Source: Asterionellopsis glacialis | Taxonomy: Eukaryota > Bacillariophyta > Plagiogrammaphyceae > Rhaphoneidales > Asterionellopsidaceae | Direction: 5' to 3' | Assembly (NCBI GenBank): GCA_014885115.2 | Contig: WKLE02000982.1 | Coordinates: 1,841-12,276 of the forward strand | Length of the DNA: 10,436 bases | Shown here: piece after piece, positions 1 to 9,687 of the stretch | How the letters are laid out: each line of letters opens with the position of its first letter | How positions within the stretch are numbered: position 1 is the first letter of the stretch | The notes under the pieces: model-generated | Databases searched by the model: none | What the model was told of the DNA's origin: nothing | What the model saw: only the letters and a program-made list of their open reading frames with translations | Program-made: the position numbers and the translations under genes

Positions 1-2206
1 CAAATTCGTCAATATCTGATGATTCTAACATTTCTCCTCCGAGTAGGAAATCTTCCGATACTTGATGGATGAGATCTAACACTGATGGTGGTAATTTTGT
101 GTTATGGCTTGACAATCTTGTTGTATAATCATCTGCACCAACAGTGTCTTTAAGGGTAAAGGCGTTGATAGTCTTGTAAACTGTTGCAAACATAATGTGG
201 ACAACCATTCTTAATATGCAACGGATATTATTGTTGCTTTGGAAGTCTGAAAGTCTTCTTGTGCTTTCAGAGAAGAGAGGAGCTGCTTGTTGTGACTGCC
301 AAATTTTTATCGTGGTAACAACATCCGTTGTCACCTTGAGTGGTGGCGACTGTGAAAACATGGTATCAGTCTGGGTGATAACTGGTGAAGACTGGCAGTA
401 ATCAGTCAGTAGAATTATGTATAGACATGCAAATTCAGGATCCAAACAAGTGGTACCACTAAAGGTAGCGGTAGATATAGGTGTTGGTAAATCAACAAAG
501 GTGGGTGAAACTGCCACTCGAGGATAAGGACTTAAAATTGCATTTACGGTAGCCAAGTGAGTTACGTTCATGTTCCCACTATCATCGCTACCACCAATAG
601 TTCGACTGATTAGACTGCATGGTCGATGCAGTAAGTCTTCGGGAGGGAATGTTTTCGTCAATAGATAAACAACTTTTGGGTTGATAGGCCATGGGAGTTG
701 TTTCAAAACAGTTTTGGGTATCAAGGATAAACGGCTTTCATCATTTTTGTTCGTACTGCTCTTATCATTATTTGAAGCAGTCGAAGACAATGAGGACAAA
801 TCATAGTGACGTTGTTGAAGGTACATCCACAGTGCATGCTGTTCCTTGTTTTTGGGGGGAGTTGCGGTCATGACATCAGTATTCTGTAACTCCCTGTTTC
901 TATCGTTTCTGTGATCCATTAATGCTTGTATCATTTCCAGTAACAAAGTATTGATGTCCGCGAACGACAATGCTGTGGCGTATTCCCGCAGTTTTGATGC
1001 TTTCAACTTGCTGACGGTGCCAGCTCCATAGCTATTCTTTCGAGTTGATGATTCTGGTGGAGTAAGAGTGGTTGATAGGAAAGATGATGGTGTCAAAGAG
1101 GACGAAGCATCAAAATGTAAAAAGGGGTCACACATATACTGGAGAGGTGTAAATCCATGACTGTTCGGAAAGTCAATAATGGTCATTGGATCGCAAACTT
1201 CCACAAGGATGGATATCAACTCAAAGTGATAATATTGTGGCTGACATGCAAGATTGAGGGGTGTCATTTGGTCAAACTTTCGTTTGTACCGTGTACACAG
1301 ATATTGTGGTAGTTGGTCAACATCCGTTTCTGTATCCTCCCTTTCGTCTTCGTCCAACAACAAAACCGACAATAAGGTCCGTAGTGTTTCAATCTGACCT
1401 GGTCCATCACTGGTAATGAGTGAATGCAGGGGTGTTGAATCATACGCCTTATCTCCCAGATCAAGTGCTTGAGGACACATGTTCACAATCAATCGCACTA
1501 TTTCTAATGCATTCGTATCATGTTCCACTTGATCTGGATGCGAACCAAAAGGAGCTGCAAGACGTTTAACAGTACGAGTAGTATTGGTAGCACTAGTGGT
1601 TATAGAAGTCCTTGCTGTTGCCTTTGCGCTATAACCCATCTCTCCTTCTTGGTTCATATAGTTGCCACCGTCGTCATGGAAGGAAGAGTCAGTTGTATGA
1701 CTAACAACTGTTTTGCATGCGTACTCCACAGCTAAATGAAGTGGTGTTTTCCCATACAAATTCCTTGCGGTCAAAGTTGATGGCTTTGCTGCAATTAGGG
1801 CATTTATTGTTTCAATTCGACATCCGTACTGTATGGCCGTCATGAGAGGTATATTCCCATCATTATCAGATGCCCACAATGTGGAGGAGGCTTCCGATAG
1901 ATGTTGGTCAGAATCCAACAAAATTTGAATAACCTCAAGTGGAGAATCTTTTTGACATGCTAAATGTAAAGCACACTGTCTATTCGGCTCTATGTTTTTT
2001 GCTTCGTGTTGATGATTTATTTCTTCAAGGGGAGTTACTACAACTTTTCTATTCTTTGTTGAGGAAAATTCGTGTGGAGACGAATATCCCCCCAAAGCAC
2101 TCGATGTGCTGCTTTTCCTGTACAAGTGTACACGACTGTCGTCTACAATGGGGAGAGCCGTTATCGTATAAGGCCAACATACATCATTCGTTTTCTGAAA
2201 ACACAT
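1..2206 (-). CDS. Ankyrin-repeat protein, C-terminus cut off by window edge
   Basis: An unbroken minus-strand frame runs 735 codons from the ATG at 2206-2204 to the left edge. An in-frame TAG lies 11 codons upstream of this ATG, so it is the first possible start unless an intron is present. Ankyrin repeats by residue: 76-105 (CALHLACQ...EVIQILL), 113-143 (DNDGNIPLMTAIQYG), 147-247 (YGKTPLHLAVEYA, then an insertion of about 60 Ser/Thr/Asn-rich residues, then ALEIVRLIVNMCPQAL), 254-284 (STPLHSLI...ETLRTLL), 311-337 (MTPLNLACQ...ELISILVEV), and 347-431 (GFTPLQYMCD, an insertion of about 50 residues, then LLLEMIQALM). Residues 455-735 show no repeats; they include a low-complexity Ser/Asn stretch (471-487) and an unrecognised LPWPINPKVVYLL segment. 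Ankyrin repeats bind protein partners, but the partner here is unknown. I see no signal peptide, catalytic motif or clear membrane helix. The interrupted style resembles diatom ankyrin proteins (from memory). The repeat assignment is firm; the start and any introns are not. Confidence 0.88.
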   Translation of the reverse strand, partial: MCFQKTNDVCWPYTITALPIVDDSRVHLYRKSSTSSALGGYSSPHEFSSTKNRKVVVTPLEEINHQHEAKNIEPNRQCALHLACQKDSPLEVIQILLDSDQHLSEASSTLWASDNDGNIPLMTAIQYGCRIETINALIAAKPSTLTARNLYGKTPLHLAVEYACKTVVSHTTDSSFHDDGGNYMNQEGEMGYSAKATARTSITTSATNTTRTVKRLAAPFGSHPDQVEHDTNALEIVRLIVNMCPQALDLGDKAYDSTPLHSLITSDGPGQIETLRTLLSVLLLDEDEREDTETDVDQLPQYLCTRYKRKFDQMTPLNLACQPQYYHFELISILVEVCDPMTIIDFPNSHGFTPLQYMCDPFLHFDASSSLTPSSFLSTTLTPPESSTRKNSYGAGTVSKLKASKLREYATALSFADINTLLLEMIQALMDHRNDRNRELQNTDVMTATPPKNKEQHALWMYLQQRHYDLSSLSSTASNNDKSSTNKNDESRLSLIPKTVLKQLPWPINPKVVYLLTKTFPPEDLLHRPCSLISRTIGGSDDSGNMNVTHLATVNAILSPYPRVAVSPTFVDLPTPISTATFSGTTCLDPEFACLYIILLTDYCQSSPVITQTDTMFSQSPPLKVTTDVVTTIKIWQSQQAAPLFSESTRRLSDFQSNNNIRCILRMVVHIMFATVYKTINAFTLKDTVGADDYTTRLSSHNTKLPPSVLDLIHQVSEDFLLGGEMLESSDIDEF

Positions 2207-2760
2207 TATTTTCAAAACGCATGTAACTTGCAAGATCTATGGGCAATGATCGACGATAACTTGTTTACAGAACTTTGGAGTTTCAATTGAATTTTGAGTG
2301 AGTAGTCTAGTATGTGCGTACTGTATCCTATGTCATCTCGTGGTGCACTAGTCCGCAGAAAACATGAGGATGTAGCTCTAAATAAACACTTCTCTACTTG
2401 TCCAGAACTAAAGAAATTGAAGACATCTGAGCTGCATCACCTTTGAACGGGGCGTACTTATGCCCTCGATCTGTTATTGATGTCGTGGCTGGACGACAGT
2501 GGTGGTCGTTGTTGTTCCGCTGTTCTGCAGATTTTGATGTCACCCAAGTCACAAACATCATCATTGGATGTCCAGATTTCTTACAGGTTAGGACCTACGA
2601 TTACACAACATAATCTGAAAAAAGCTAAATTTTTAGGAGCACTTTGAAACTTCCGGAAGCAGCACTCCCCAGTAATCATACCTTGAGGGAGTGATTTTGG
2701 CAAATCGCCAAATAAATAATGACTCTTCTGGAGCCTAATATGAAGAAGAACTACGGCATT
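2207..2760. other. Upstream region of the ankyrin gene and composition border
   Basis: This stretch lies 5' of the minus-strand ankyrin frame and should hold its promoter and leader, but I see no convincing core promoter motif. CpGs continue through it (clusters at 2450-2520 and 2650-2755) and then stop abruptly. A 78-codon minus-strand frame at 2581-2817 straddles the border. It has no recognisable domain, and I do not call it a gene. Confidence 0.4.
2394..2564 (-). other. 56-codon frame upstream of the ankyrin gene, possible 5' exon
   Basis: This minus-strand frame starts with three ATGs in a row (2564-2556) and ends at TAG 2396-2394. It encodes a polar peptide rich in Ser, Thr, Asn and His with no known domain. 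Its base composition, including normal CpG, matches the ankyrin gene rather than the AT-rich block. It could be an upstream exon: a GT lies at 2397-2396 in the phase that could join an AG acceptor near 2118, and a better-looking acceptor (TGTTTTCAG, ending at 2195) lies just inside the annotated ankyrin start but is not in phase with that GT. It could equally be untranslated leader or chance. cDNA would decide. Confidence 0.2.
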
Positions 2761-5232
2761 TACAGATATTGAATATTCTCCACTGAAATTGGTCCAGTTA
2801 CAGAATTTAAGAATCAAATTGCACTATCTTCAATATAGATTACTTTGGTTACTAGTTTCTAATGCTCTATCTGCTCCTGCTCTGAAACCACATGCAAAAA
2901 ACCTTTAATACCAGAAATATTCTCAAATAAAATGTATTGTATCTTTTGAGTTGACAATGGCCAAAGAGAAAACAAGGCATTATGTAGTATTTGTTTACTG
3001 CTTCCCAGTTATGCAATTTTGTGTGTTTTTCTCTTCTTCTTTTACAGATGATGTTGAGCCAATCAGATTCTCATTCAATCTAGTTCTCTTAAAAAAATAT
3101 ACAAAGGATTTTTACTAGAAAAGGTTTGGTTCCAAATTTGCAAACAGAATTCACAACTTCTCATTCATTTCTTGTTGTTATGTATTGGCTATTATTTATT
3201 TGCTAATTTCCAATCATTTTTTTCTTTTGTACATAATATTTATCCAATCATCTGATATTTGTCTTCCAGACCACCTCTCAAAACTACTACAGATTTTTTA
3301 AAAGAGATTCCTGGGTTCCACATTTGCAAATATAAATTCACAACTGCCCATTCATTTCTAGTTGTTTTCTATGAGTTTATGTTAGATTTTGGGGTATGAT
3401 GACACCACCACCATGATGACTGAAGTACAACTATACTATCCCATACTATCTAATATGTCAACACAACAATGACAAGAATGAAACTCATTTTAAAATACCT
3501 GCACTTCCTATGTATTGAATAAAATATGGAGGATGCTTCCAGAAGAAAGTAATGTCTAAATATAAGATTTTTAAGAGGAAGAAGACAGTTGTTGGTAAAA
3601 GAAGACATCAGTGTCCAAAATAGCTAGTACTAAGAATATAATAGAAAACCATCAAATAAAAATCACATAATTTATATCACATGATTTATCTTTTTACTTC
3701 TAGAATAGCAATAATTGTGAATAATTATAATTTGAATACAATGTATTATTTTTCTTTTTATTATTCCCTGCAGTGCTGCAGCATCACTTTTGTTTTGTAA
3801 TTCAACAATACTCTCCAATTCAATCTTACAAAAAAATCTCTAACTACTGTACATCACCCTTGCACAGATATTGAAATATTAGTTTTCATTTGTGTATACT
3901 TTACTACTACTACTGCTTCTTGTTTTATAATTTGAGCAACAAAGGTCTTTATGTCACTCTTAGGACTTGTTTTGCTATAGTATGCTCTCAAGAAATGATC
4001 TCCAAGCAAACATCAAAATGGCAGCTGCTTGTGCTGGTCAAGCAGGTCATAACTTCTTGTGTAATAAGAGGGAGGTAGGTCCTAGGGGATGAGAACCAAT
4101 GTCAATAATCATACAGAAAATAAAATACACAGGCATGGCTAGAGGAGCTTTGTGAGGAGTAAAAGGCAGTGTTTCTGTTGGTAGATATCAACATCATGTA
4201 TACTCATACAGAGAAGTTGTCATGGGTATCAATTCTTCAAGATAGTGGTAGGATGCAATCCCAAAAAAAAATTAAAAACTGGAATCAATTACTCATTTTA
4301 AAAGTGTGGTCTCTGCTGCATGTGCACCACCACAAATATAGTTAATTTTTAAAATTAGGTAGAGGACAGATATTATTCAAACATAGACTATTTTCTTCTT
4401 GAACTCCATATTATTTCCATAGAATAGGATTGCTCAGTTGCCATCACTTTTCATATTAGTAGCTTTCATGTAGTACAGTGTATCAACCATAGAGAGAATC
4501 TCACAATTTATCACCAGAATGTTTTTTAATGCTGGCAATTAATCTATATAATTCATTTATTCTCTAGATAGATTAAGTTTCCTTTTAAGAATATACCTGA
4601 ACACTTCTTTAGTTTTGTTGCTGTTGGCAAAATTTTGTTGTGATGAACTCAGAGTATTCTTTGGACTGCTTAAAAATGTCAAAAATGGAAAGAAATCTCC
4701 TAAGACTTTGTTTGGAAATTGGAAATGTATTGAGCATCACCACCCCTGATATAGAATAACAATAATCCTTTTCAAGTGGAATGAGAACACAAGATGGTGG
4801 TTTATATTTTTTAGAAGTGTGAGATGCAATTAGTATAGTGTAAATTCAGCCACTATTACTGCTGACTGGTAGTTATTTTGTTTAAATTCACAATGTTGAT
4901 GTATTCTGATGCCTTTCTTGGTAATATTTTAAGCAAATTTTGTCACTTATATCTTTGGGTCCTGATTTTTTTTCAAGAGAGTGCACTTATCTGAGACCCA
5001 AAAAAATTTCACATGCAGTGGTGGTCCCTTCTTCTTTGAAAGTAGTACAATTACTGCTACCAAATTACCAAATATGGTGGTTCCTTATTTTTCCACTAAG
5101 AAAAGAATCGTTGTTTCATGCAATATCACACAGTACACTATCTTTTCTTTATGACTTCTTCTTTTGAAGGAAAATACTATCTGTACAATAACAATTACTT
5201 TGCCTGCCATCTGACATAGTATTTGAGATGTC
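2761..5232. other. No gene seen; AT-rich, CpG-poor
   Basis: There is no coding frame I can support here. It contains poly-pyrimidine and poly-A/T runs, a short TAC/ACT microsatellite near 3901-3915, and the direct repeat listed separately. There is only one CpG (about 5109). The short frames at 3890-4078 and 4940-5167 give hydrophobic, low-information peptides with no family resemblance. Confidence 0.6.
3128..3366. repeat. Imperfect direct repeat, unit spacing about 186 bp
   Basis: The segment at 3128-3179 recurs at 3314-3366 in the same orientation. Aligned by eye, about 46 of 53 positions agree with one gap; the shared parts include ATTTGCAAA, AATTCACAACT and CATTCATTTCT. Weaker likeness extends to the left: both copies are preceded at matching distance by CCAATCA (about 3059 and 3244). 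This suggests an old tandem duplication of a unit of about 186 bp whose flanks have since diverged. Function is unknown, and nothing indicates coding. Confidence 0.6.
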
Positions 5233-7470
5233 TTGATGTTTTATGAAAGAAGATTTACCTGTTCAATGCTGCAAAACAGCAGCTTCACAGAACAATTTGT
5301 AAAGAACAGAACAAGATTTTATCTCTATCAGATTAATGATGGTAGTGTGACTAGATTCCTGTTTCCTTTGAGCTGTATACTGCCATTTACACATTATATG
5401 GCATATATGGAGGGGACCAACAAAATTATAATATATACAATGAGAATGGAGACAATCAAGTTTCACACTGGTACCCTCTGGTGGCAGAAAACTACAAATT
5501 TATTTTCCTCAAAAAGTCAATCAAGCAAGATAAAAAATTGTTGCTGCCATCCTTGCCCCTAATGCTTCTATCATGCNNATGCTTGTTATTTTGCTGATTC
5601 CATGAATCATGCAGAGGAGCACATGTTTCTTACACATAACTACTTCTTCTTTCTTGTATCCCAATTTTGAACTAAAAGAGGTACAAAAAAATGTCCCTCT
5701 ATCCTTCCAAAGGGAAAATCAGACCTCTTCTTCCTTATCATAATTTACTGGAAATTACTTGCTTTGGTAATAAAAACACCAGTTATTAGTGTATGGACTG
5801 GTTGTATACAGCAGCTCACATAATGTCTTTCTTGTTACTTTTTTAAAAACCCAGGTGGCAGTATCTAGGGAGGACATGAAGAAGCAGCATATCATAAACC
5901 ATAAATAGTGATTATCTATTGTTTGCATGATATTAGTATTGTTATCAGTTGTTTTGTTCAAGATCATCTCTTTAAAAACAATAGTTGTAGTCTATAAAAT
6001 TATTTCTAAAAAATTTATTTTATGAGAAATGATAATAAATCATCAAAGACATAAATTGCCAATATATAATAATCAATGACAATCCCTCCACTTTTCTTAC
6101 ATTTAAGGAATACTATGCTGGTATTGCTTTATTGCTAGTGTAATAGTAAAATGGTGCTGCAGTCAGCTACTTCATTTGTGTGTATTAACTTGTAGAATTA
6201 CTTTAATATTCAAATGGTTGCATTCATAAAATGATAAGTGTATCTTTTCTTTGAACAATTTTGGTGTTTGGTGAATTTGTTATCTTATTTGTGTTTTTTT
6301 TTAAGTAAGAATTCAATTTTTTCCTGTTCTTTTAAACAGGTAGCAGAGTAAAGTGTACAGAAGAAAACTAAACAAATAAAAGAGTATCACCAATTAACAA
6401 CATTTTTGTTAGGGATGTCTATTTATCTAGTAATACATCTACCAAAATAAATGGAACAAGCAATTGTGTGCCAAGTACCAGGTACTATCTGCCATTTTAA
6501 TTAGTACACACAAGGATGTTTACTAGTATCAAAGGTATTTTTTTTCTAAGAAAGAGAGCAAAGATGGCACAAATGACACATGGCTGCACTGAAAGATAGA
6601 AAATTACAAGAAAAGAAGTTGATACCAGTATGCATGGAGATCAGTTCACAAATGACAGGAGGATCAATTTAATATGTGATTCATACTCAGTCACTCTAGT
6701 CTAGAGACTACCATGCACAATTTCTTTCACTTCAAACTACAAGAACTATACTTATTATAAAAAAGCTAGAATGTATTTGGGACCTACTGCAGGATAAATT
6801 CTTGAATACACTGGAAGAGAAAAGGATAGAGCATCACACCCCCAGCATGATGTCATATTGGAAATACTAGATAAGCTACATCTCTTTCTGTTACATGCCA
6901 CCTTTACTCTTTTAAATTTATTTTTTGGTTGTAATATCATAACAAATAACATGAAAGCTAGCCAGGATAGTTCAATATTCAATTTTGTATACAGGAGTAG
7001 AAAAATGATAACTAGTGCTAGCTATTGCAGCAGTTGTTACTACCAATTTTTGGGTGATCATTGTGTTATATATCAGACTGTGCCTCTTAAATTTCCCACT
7101 ACTACAGCACTTTGGCTCTTGAACTTGGAAACAAGGTAATTCTATTATCTTGATTATTAGAAACATCTATGGAGCCTTCCTGGTTGTATTTCTTTCTGTA
7201 GAACCAGCCAGCATCACCATGCATGTATGCAAAAACAAACAAGAGATAATAATTTAAGATCCACCATGAAAATAATCAACAACTAGTATGACAATTATCA
7301 ATACTTCAAGCATCATCAGTTACTAAAAGAAGCAAATAACTATATTCTAATATTTAAAAAATTAATGTCGATTTTTTGGGGATCTAAAAATAATAGGTTA
7401 CTGCAGTTTGTGTTGAATAGAAAATAAAAAAATAAAATTGTTTTTGTAGAAAAAGTATAAAGAATAAAAG
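5233..7470. other. No gene seen; contains the longest chance-like frame
   Basis: A 109-codon plus-strand frame at 5233-5562 is the longest complete ATG-to-stop frame in the window. Its peptide has no recognisable domain, its antisense and +2 frames are also partly open, and it sits in CpG-erased DNA, so I do not call it a gene. The rest, to 7470, is AT-rich and stop-rich on both strands. The one CpG lies near 7367. Confidence 0.5.
5577..5578. other. Two undetermined bases (NN)
   Basis: Two Ns interrupt the sequence within a GC-N-N-ATGC context. They mark an ambiguous or masked assembly position in the repeat block. No feature depends on them. Confidence 0.99.
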
Positions 7471-7764
7471 ATGAAAACAATTTGGCACATGGCACCAAGC
7501 AAAGGGCCAACAACTAGTGAACTGAACGGTCTTTTAAAGAAGGTTGAATATGCCTGGAAGGTTGGAAATAATTTGTTGGTGAAGATTTATTTCACATCCA
7601 AAGACAGAAGAAATTCTATAGCTTTACTAGGCATTGTGGGGGGTTACCCTAGAGAAGAACAAGGACCAAGAAAAGAAGATGCCAAAGATGACCATCATAC
7701 TGGATTCTTTGGTGAAGAAGTAGCCGGTCTATCAATTATGAATAAATGTATAGTACTTGGATGA
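7471..7764 (+). CDS. Unrecognised 97-codon frame, possible coding remnant
   Basis: This open frame runs from ATG 7471 to TGA 7762-7764. The peptide is balanced and charged, less low-complexity than other frames here: a Lys/Glu-containing first half (LLKKVEYAWKVGNNLLVKIY), a short hydrophobic GIVGG stretch, then an acidic/basic segment (GPRKEDAKDDHH). It contains two of the block's six CpGs (about 7527 and 7726). I recognise no domain, and there is no visible promoter or partner gene. It may be a surviving fragment of a transposon protein or chance; sequence context favours a remnant over a working gene. Confidence 0.2.
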   Translation: MKTIWHMAPSKGPTTSELNGLLKKVEYAWKVGNNLLVKIYFTSKDRRNSIALLGIVGGYPREEQGPRKEDAKDDHHTGFFGEEVAGLSIMNKCIVLG

Positions 7765-9137
7765 TAGCTACTAGTATGGTGGTTAATGAAAGTAGAGTTG
7801 AGCTCCTAGAAGAAAAAACACATCAACAACAAAAAAAAGGTGACTTTTTTTTAATATATCATCATTTACAAAGAGAAATACTGACAGTCATAAGTAACAG
7901 CAGTGCCCCCAAAAAATATAGTACTTTTATTTTTTAAATAGAATCTAGCTACTATTTAGTTCTTTTAGCTAATATTTTATGTATTGATCATTGTCATAGT
8001 TTTCTTGTTGATTATTTATAATGATGGATCTTCTAAAATCATCATCTGATGTCTGATGTACTTGACATTTTGTATGTACAAAAACAAAATAAGTGGTAAT
8101 AGGCACAAAAGTGGACCAAACCTGGTCTTGGAGATGGCACAAGAATCTGCTTGATCTGGACTTTATACCATATCTACACCATCAAATGTACTAGGTAGAG
8201 CTTCCATTAATTTTTGAAAGTAGTACTAGTGGAAGCTACTATAACAGCTTTCACTTTAACCTATTAATTAACTATTAGTATGTAAAACATCATACTATCA
8301 GCAGGGTGTGTGTAGGTGCCTCTGCTGGTATGTAGTATCTATATGGTGGATCAAAGATGGTCATCATGGTCTTAGGTGTACATCCTCTAAAAATACAAAG
8401 AAAGATGATCTTTTAAAAAGCTCCCAATGACTTTTATCATTACAATGGAACATGGAAAGCAATATTCCAATGGACACCACATAATCAAGTTTGGAGCACA
8501 AAAGTCACATCTTTAGTATTCTTTTATAAAATAAAAATGTTGTATATTTGAGCCTACAATTTTGGATAACTTCTTGTGACATATCCTGTACTTTCGAAGA
8601 AGTTTGAAAATATTCTTGTCCAAGATTCAAGACACTGTAGGACTAAGTGTAATTCTAACACCAGAATGTGTAATATAGGAGTAGGGTGGTTTTTAATAAT
8701 CTTGGACAACAAACACTTTCAATAATATCATTTTAAAAAACTTCTTGAAAACACTTTCGGACCACAAAAAGTATTCTTCAAATTTTATTCACAACATCAG
8801 CTGTTGCTGTCTTCTTGTTGTTCTTAGAAGTGCATTTGTAACTGAGGAAATAAATGCTGTTGGACCACAACAACCACCACAAAAGGGTATAATACCATTG
8901 CCTGCTGGATTAAAAAAAATGTTGCTGTATATTTTCACCACACTTGTATATTGGCAGGGGTTTCTTTATTTCAATCTCAGATTCCATTTTTTAGTTCTCC
9001 AACTTAGAGTCACCAGATGATCTTTGGTCAGCTCTATAACATCATGTACTCCAAAAGTATATCAAGAGATGAATGACTAAGACAGATGCAGTACAAGAAG
9101 CCAAATTCTGGAACAATAAGAGACCACCAACAAAAAA
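7765..9137. other. No gene seen; holds an inverted repeat
   Basis: This is AT-rich DNA with no supportable gene. At 8422-8520 one frame reads about 30 residues without a stop (a NGTWKAIFQWTPHNQVW stretch) and looks like a scrap of old coding sequence, but I cannot name a family. A 91-codon frame at 8745-9020 is hydrophobic and unrecognised. An inverted repeat at 8590-8760 is listed separately. Confidence 0.45.
8590..8760. repeat. Imperfect inverted repeat (foldback of about 170 bp)
   Basis: An exact 12-base arm at 8616-8627 (TTGTCCAAGATT) is repeated in inverse at 8698-8709. A second pair lies outside it: GAAGAAGTTT at 8596-8605 and AAACTTCTTG at 8738-8747. The inner spacer is about 70 bases. 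The right arm carries about 18 extra bases between the two pairs, including a second copy of AACACTTTC. Two of the block's six CpGs (about 8595 and 8758) sit at the outer ends in mirrored positions. It could be a degenerate MITE or another foldback element. I see no clear target-site duplication. Confidence 0.45.
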
Positions 9138-9419
9138 ATGTTACAGATGGCAATGAACAATGAAAATCACACCAATAAAGATGGTGAAGATCCTAACAGT
9201 GATCATGAGGAAGGTGAAAAAGATGTACAGGTTCACCTCAGTGTAGCACACATAAAAATATACAACAAAGGCATACAAGGAATAAATTGCATTAGAGAAC
9301 AGAGTTATTATGGTTTATTTCTCCTGATGGTTGGTACCCTCTCCAATACTACCAAATGGCTGGGTGAGAAGCCCCACCCAAGGATGAAACTATATGGTCA
9401 TCCTAGAGGAATGAGGTAG
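9138..9419 (+). CDS. Unrecognised 93-codon frame upstream of the transposase remnant
   Basis: ATG 9138 to TAG 9417-9419. The N-terminal part is acidic and Asn-rich (NKDGEDPNSDHEEGEKD), followed by a more globular-looking part (CIREQSYYGLFLLM, then WLGEKPHPRMKLYGHPRGM). It lies about 270 bases before the first recognisable transposase segment, on the same strand. Acidic N-termini are common in PiggyBac-type transposases, so this may be the upstream part of the same broken gene, but that is inference from position and composition only. It has no CpG at all, like the remnant that follows. It could also be a separate element's fragment or chance. Confidence 0.25.
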   Translation: MLQMAMNNENHTNKDGEDPNSDHEEGEKDVQVHLSVAHIKIYNKGIQGINCIREQSYYGLFLLMVGTLSNTTKWLGEKPHPRMKLYGHPRGMR

Positions 9420-9687
9420 AAAACCCAGGGATTAATGTAGTTACAATGATTATCAGGTAAAGTACAGTAAAAGAGGGGTAGATGACATGAATACTACATT
9501 GACCATCACTTTTGATCAGGTAGTGCTGGTGCAACAGTGATAGTTCCAAAAAATAATTGTGGAAAGCATATGGCTGGTGGTTGTGCATATGAAACACATG
9601 ACAATGGATAGAAAGTCACATCAAACTCATGTATTAGAGGATGGGAATATATAAACAGATAATATAGTAAGTAATGAAAGAAATCAA

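Noticed and set aside
195..2290. Plus-strand frames at 195-401, 691-873, 1520-1735, 1939-2226 and 2072-2290, and the minus frame 1264-1464
   Set aside because: All overlap the minus-strand ankyrin frame in other frames, are short, and have no recognisable domains; they are shadows of that gene.
3901..3918. TAC/ACT trinucleotide run
   Set aside because: Only about four or five units; a trivial microsatellite, not evidence of a repeat array or CRISPR.
4340..4360. AT-rich palindrome GTTAATTTTTAAAATTAG
   Set aside because: Low-complexity A/T sequence makes such near-palindromes common; no second feature supports it.
5233..5562. 109-codon plus-strand frame, the longest complete frame in the window
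   Set aside because: No domain, biased composition, two neighbouring frames also partly open, and located in CpG-erased DNA; chance is the simpler reading.
8199..8237. Small hairpin AGCTTCCA / TGGAAGCT with a loop of about 23 bases
   Set aside because: Eight-base arms are expected by chance in 7.7 kb of AT-rich DNA; there is no poly-T tail or other context for a terminator or RNA.
9470..9500. A VDD motif (GTAGATGAC) suggesting a Copia reverse transcriptase YVDD site
   Set aside because: No tyrosine precedes it and none of the flanking reverse transcriptase motifs can be read nearby in any frame.
9403..9597. Minus-strand 64-codon frame with histidine-rich start
   Set aside because: Antisense to the decayed plus-strand element and without any recognisable domain.
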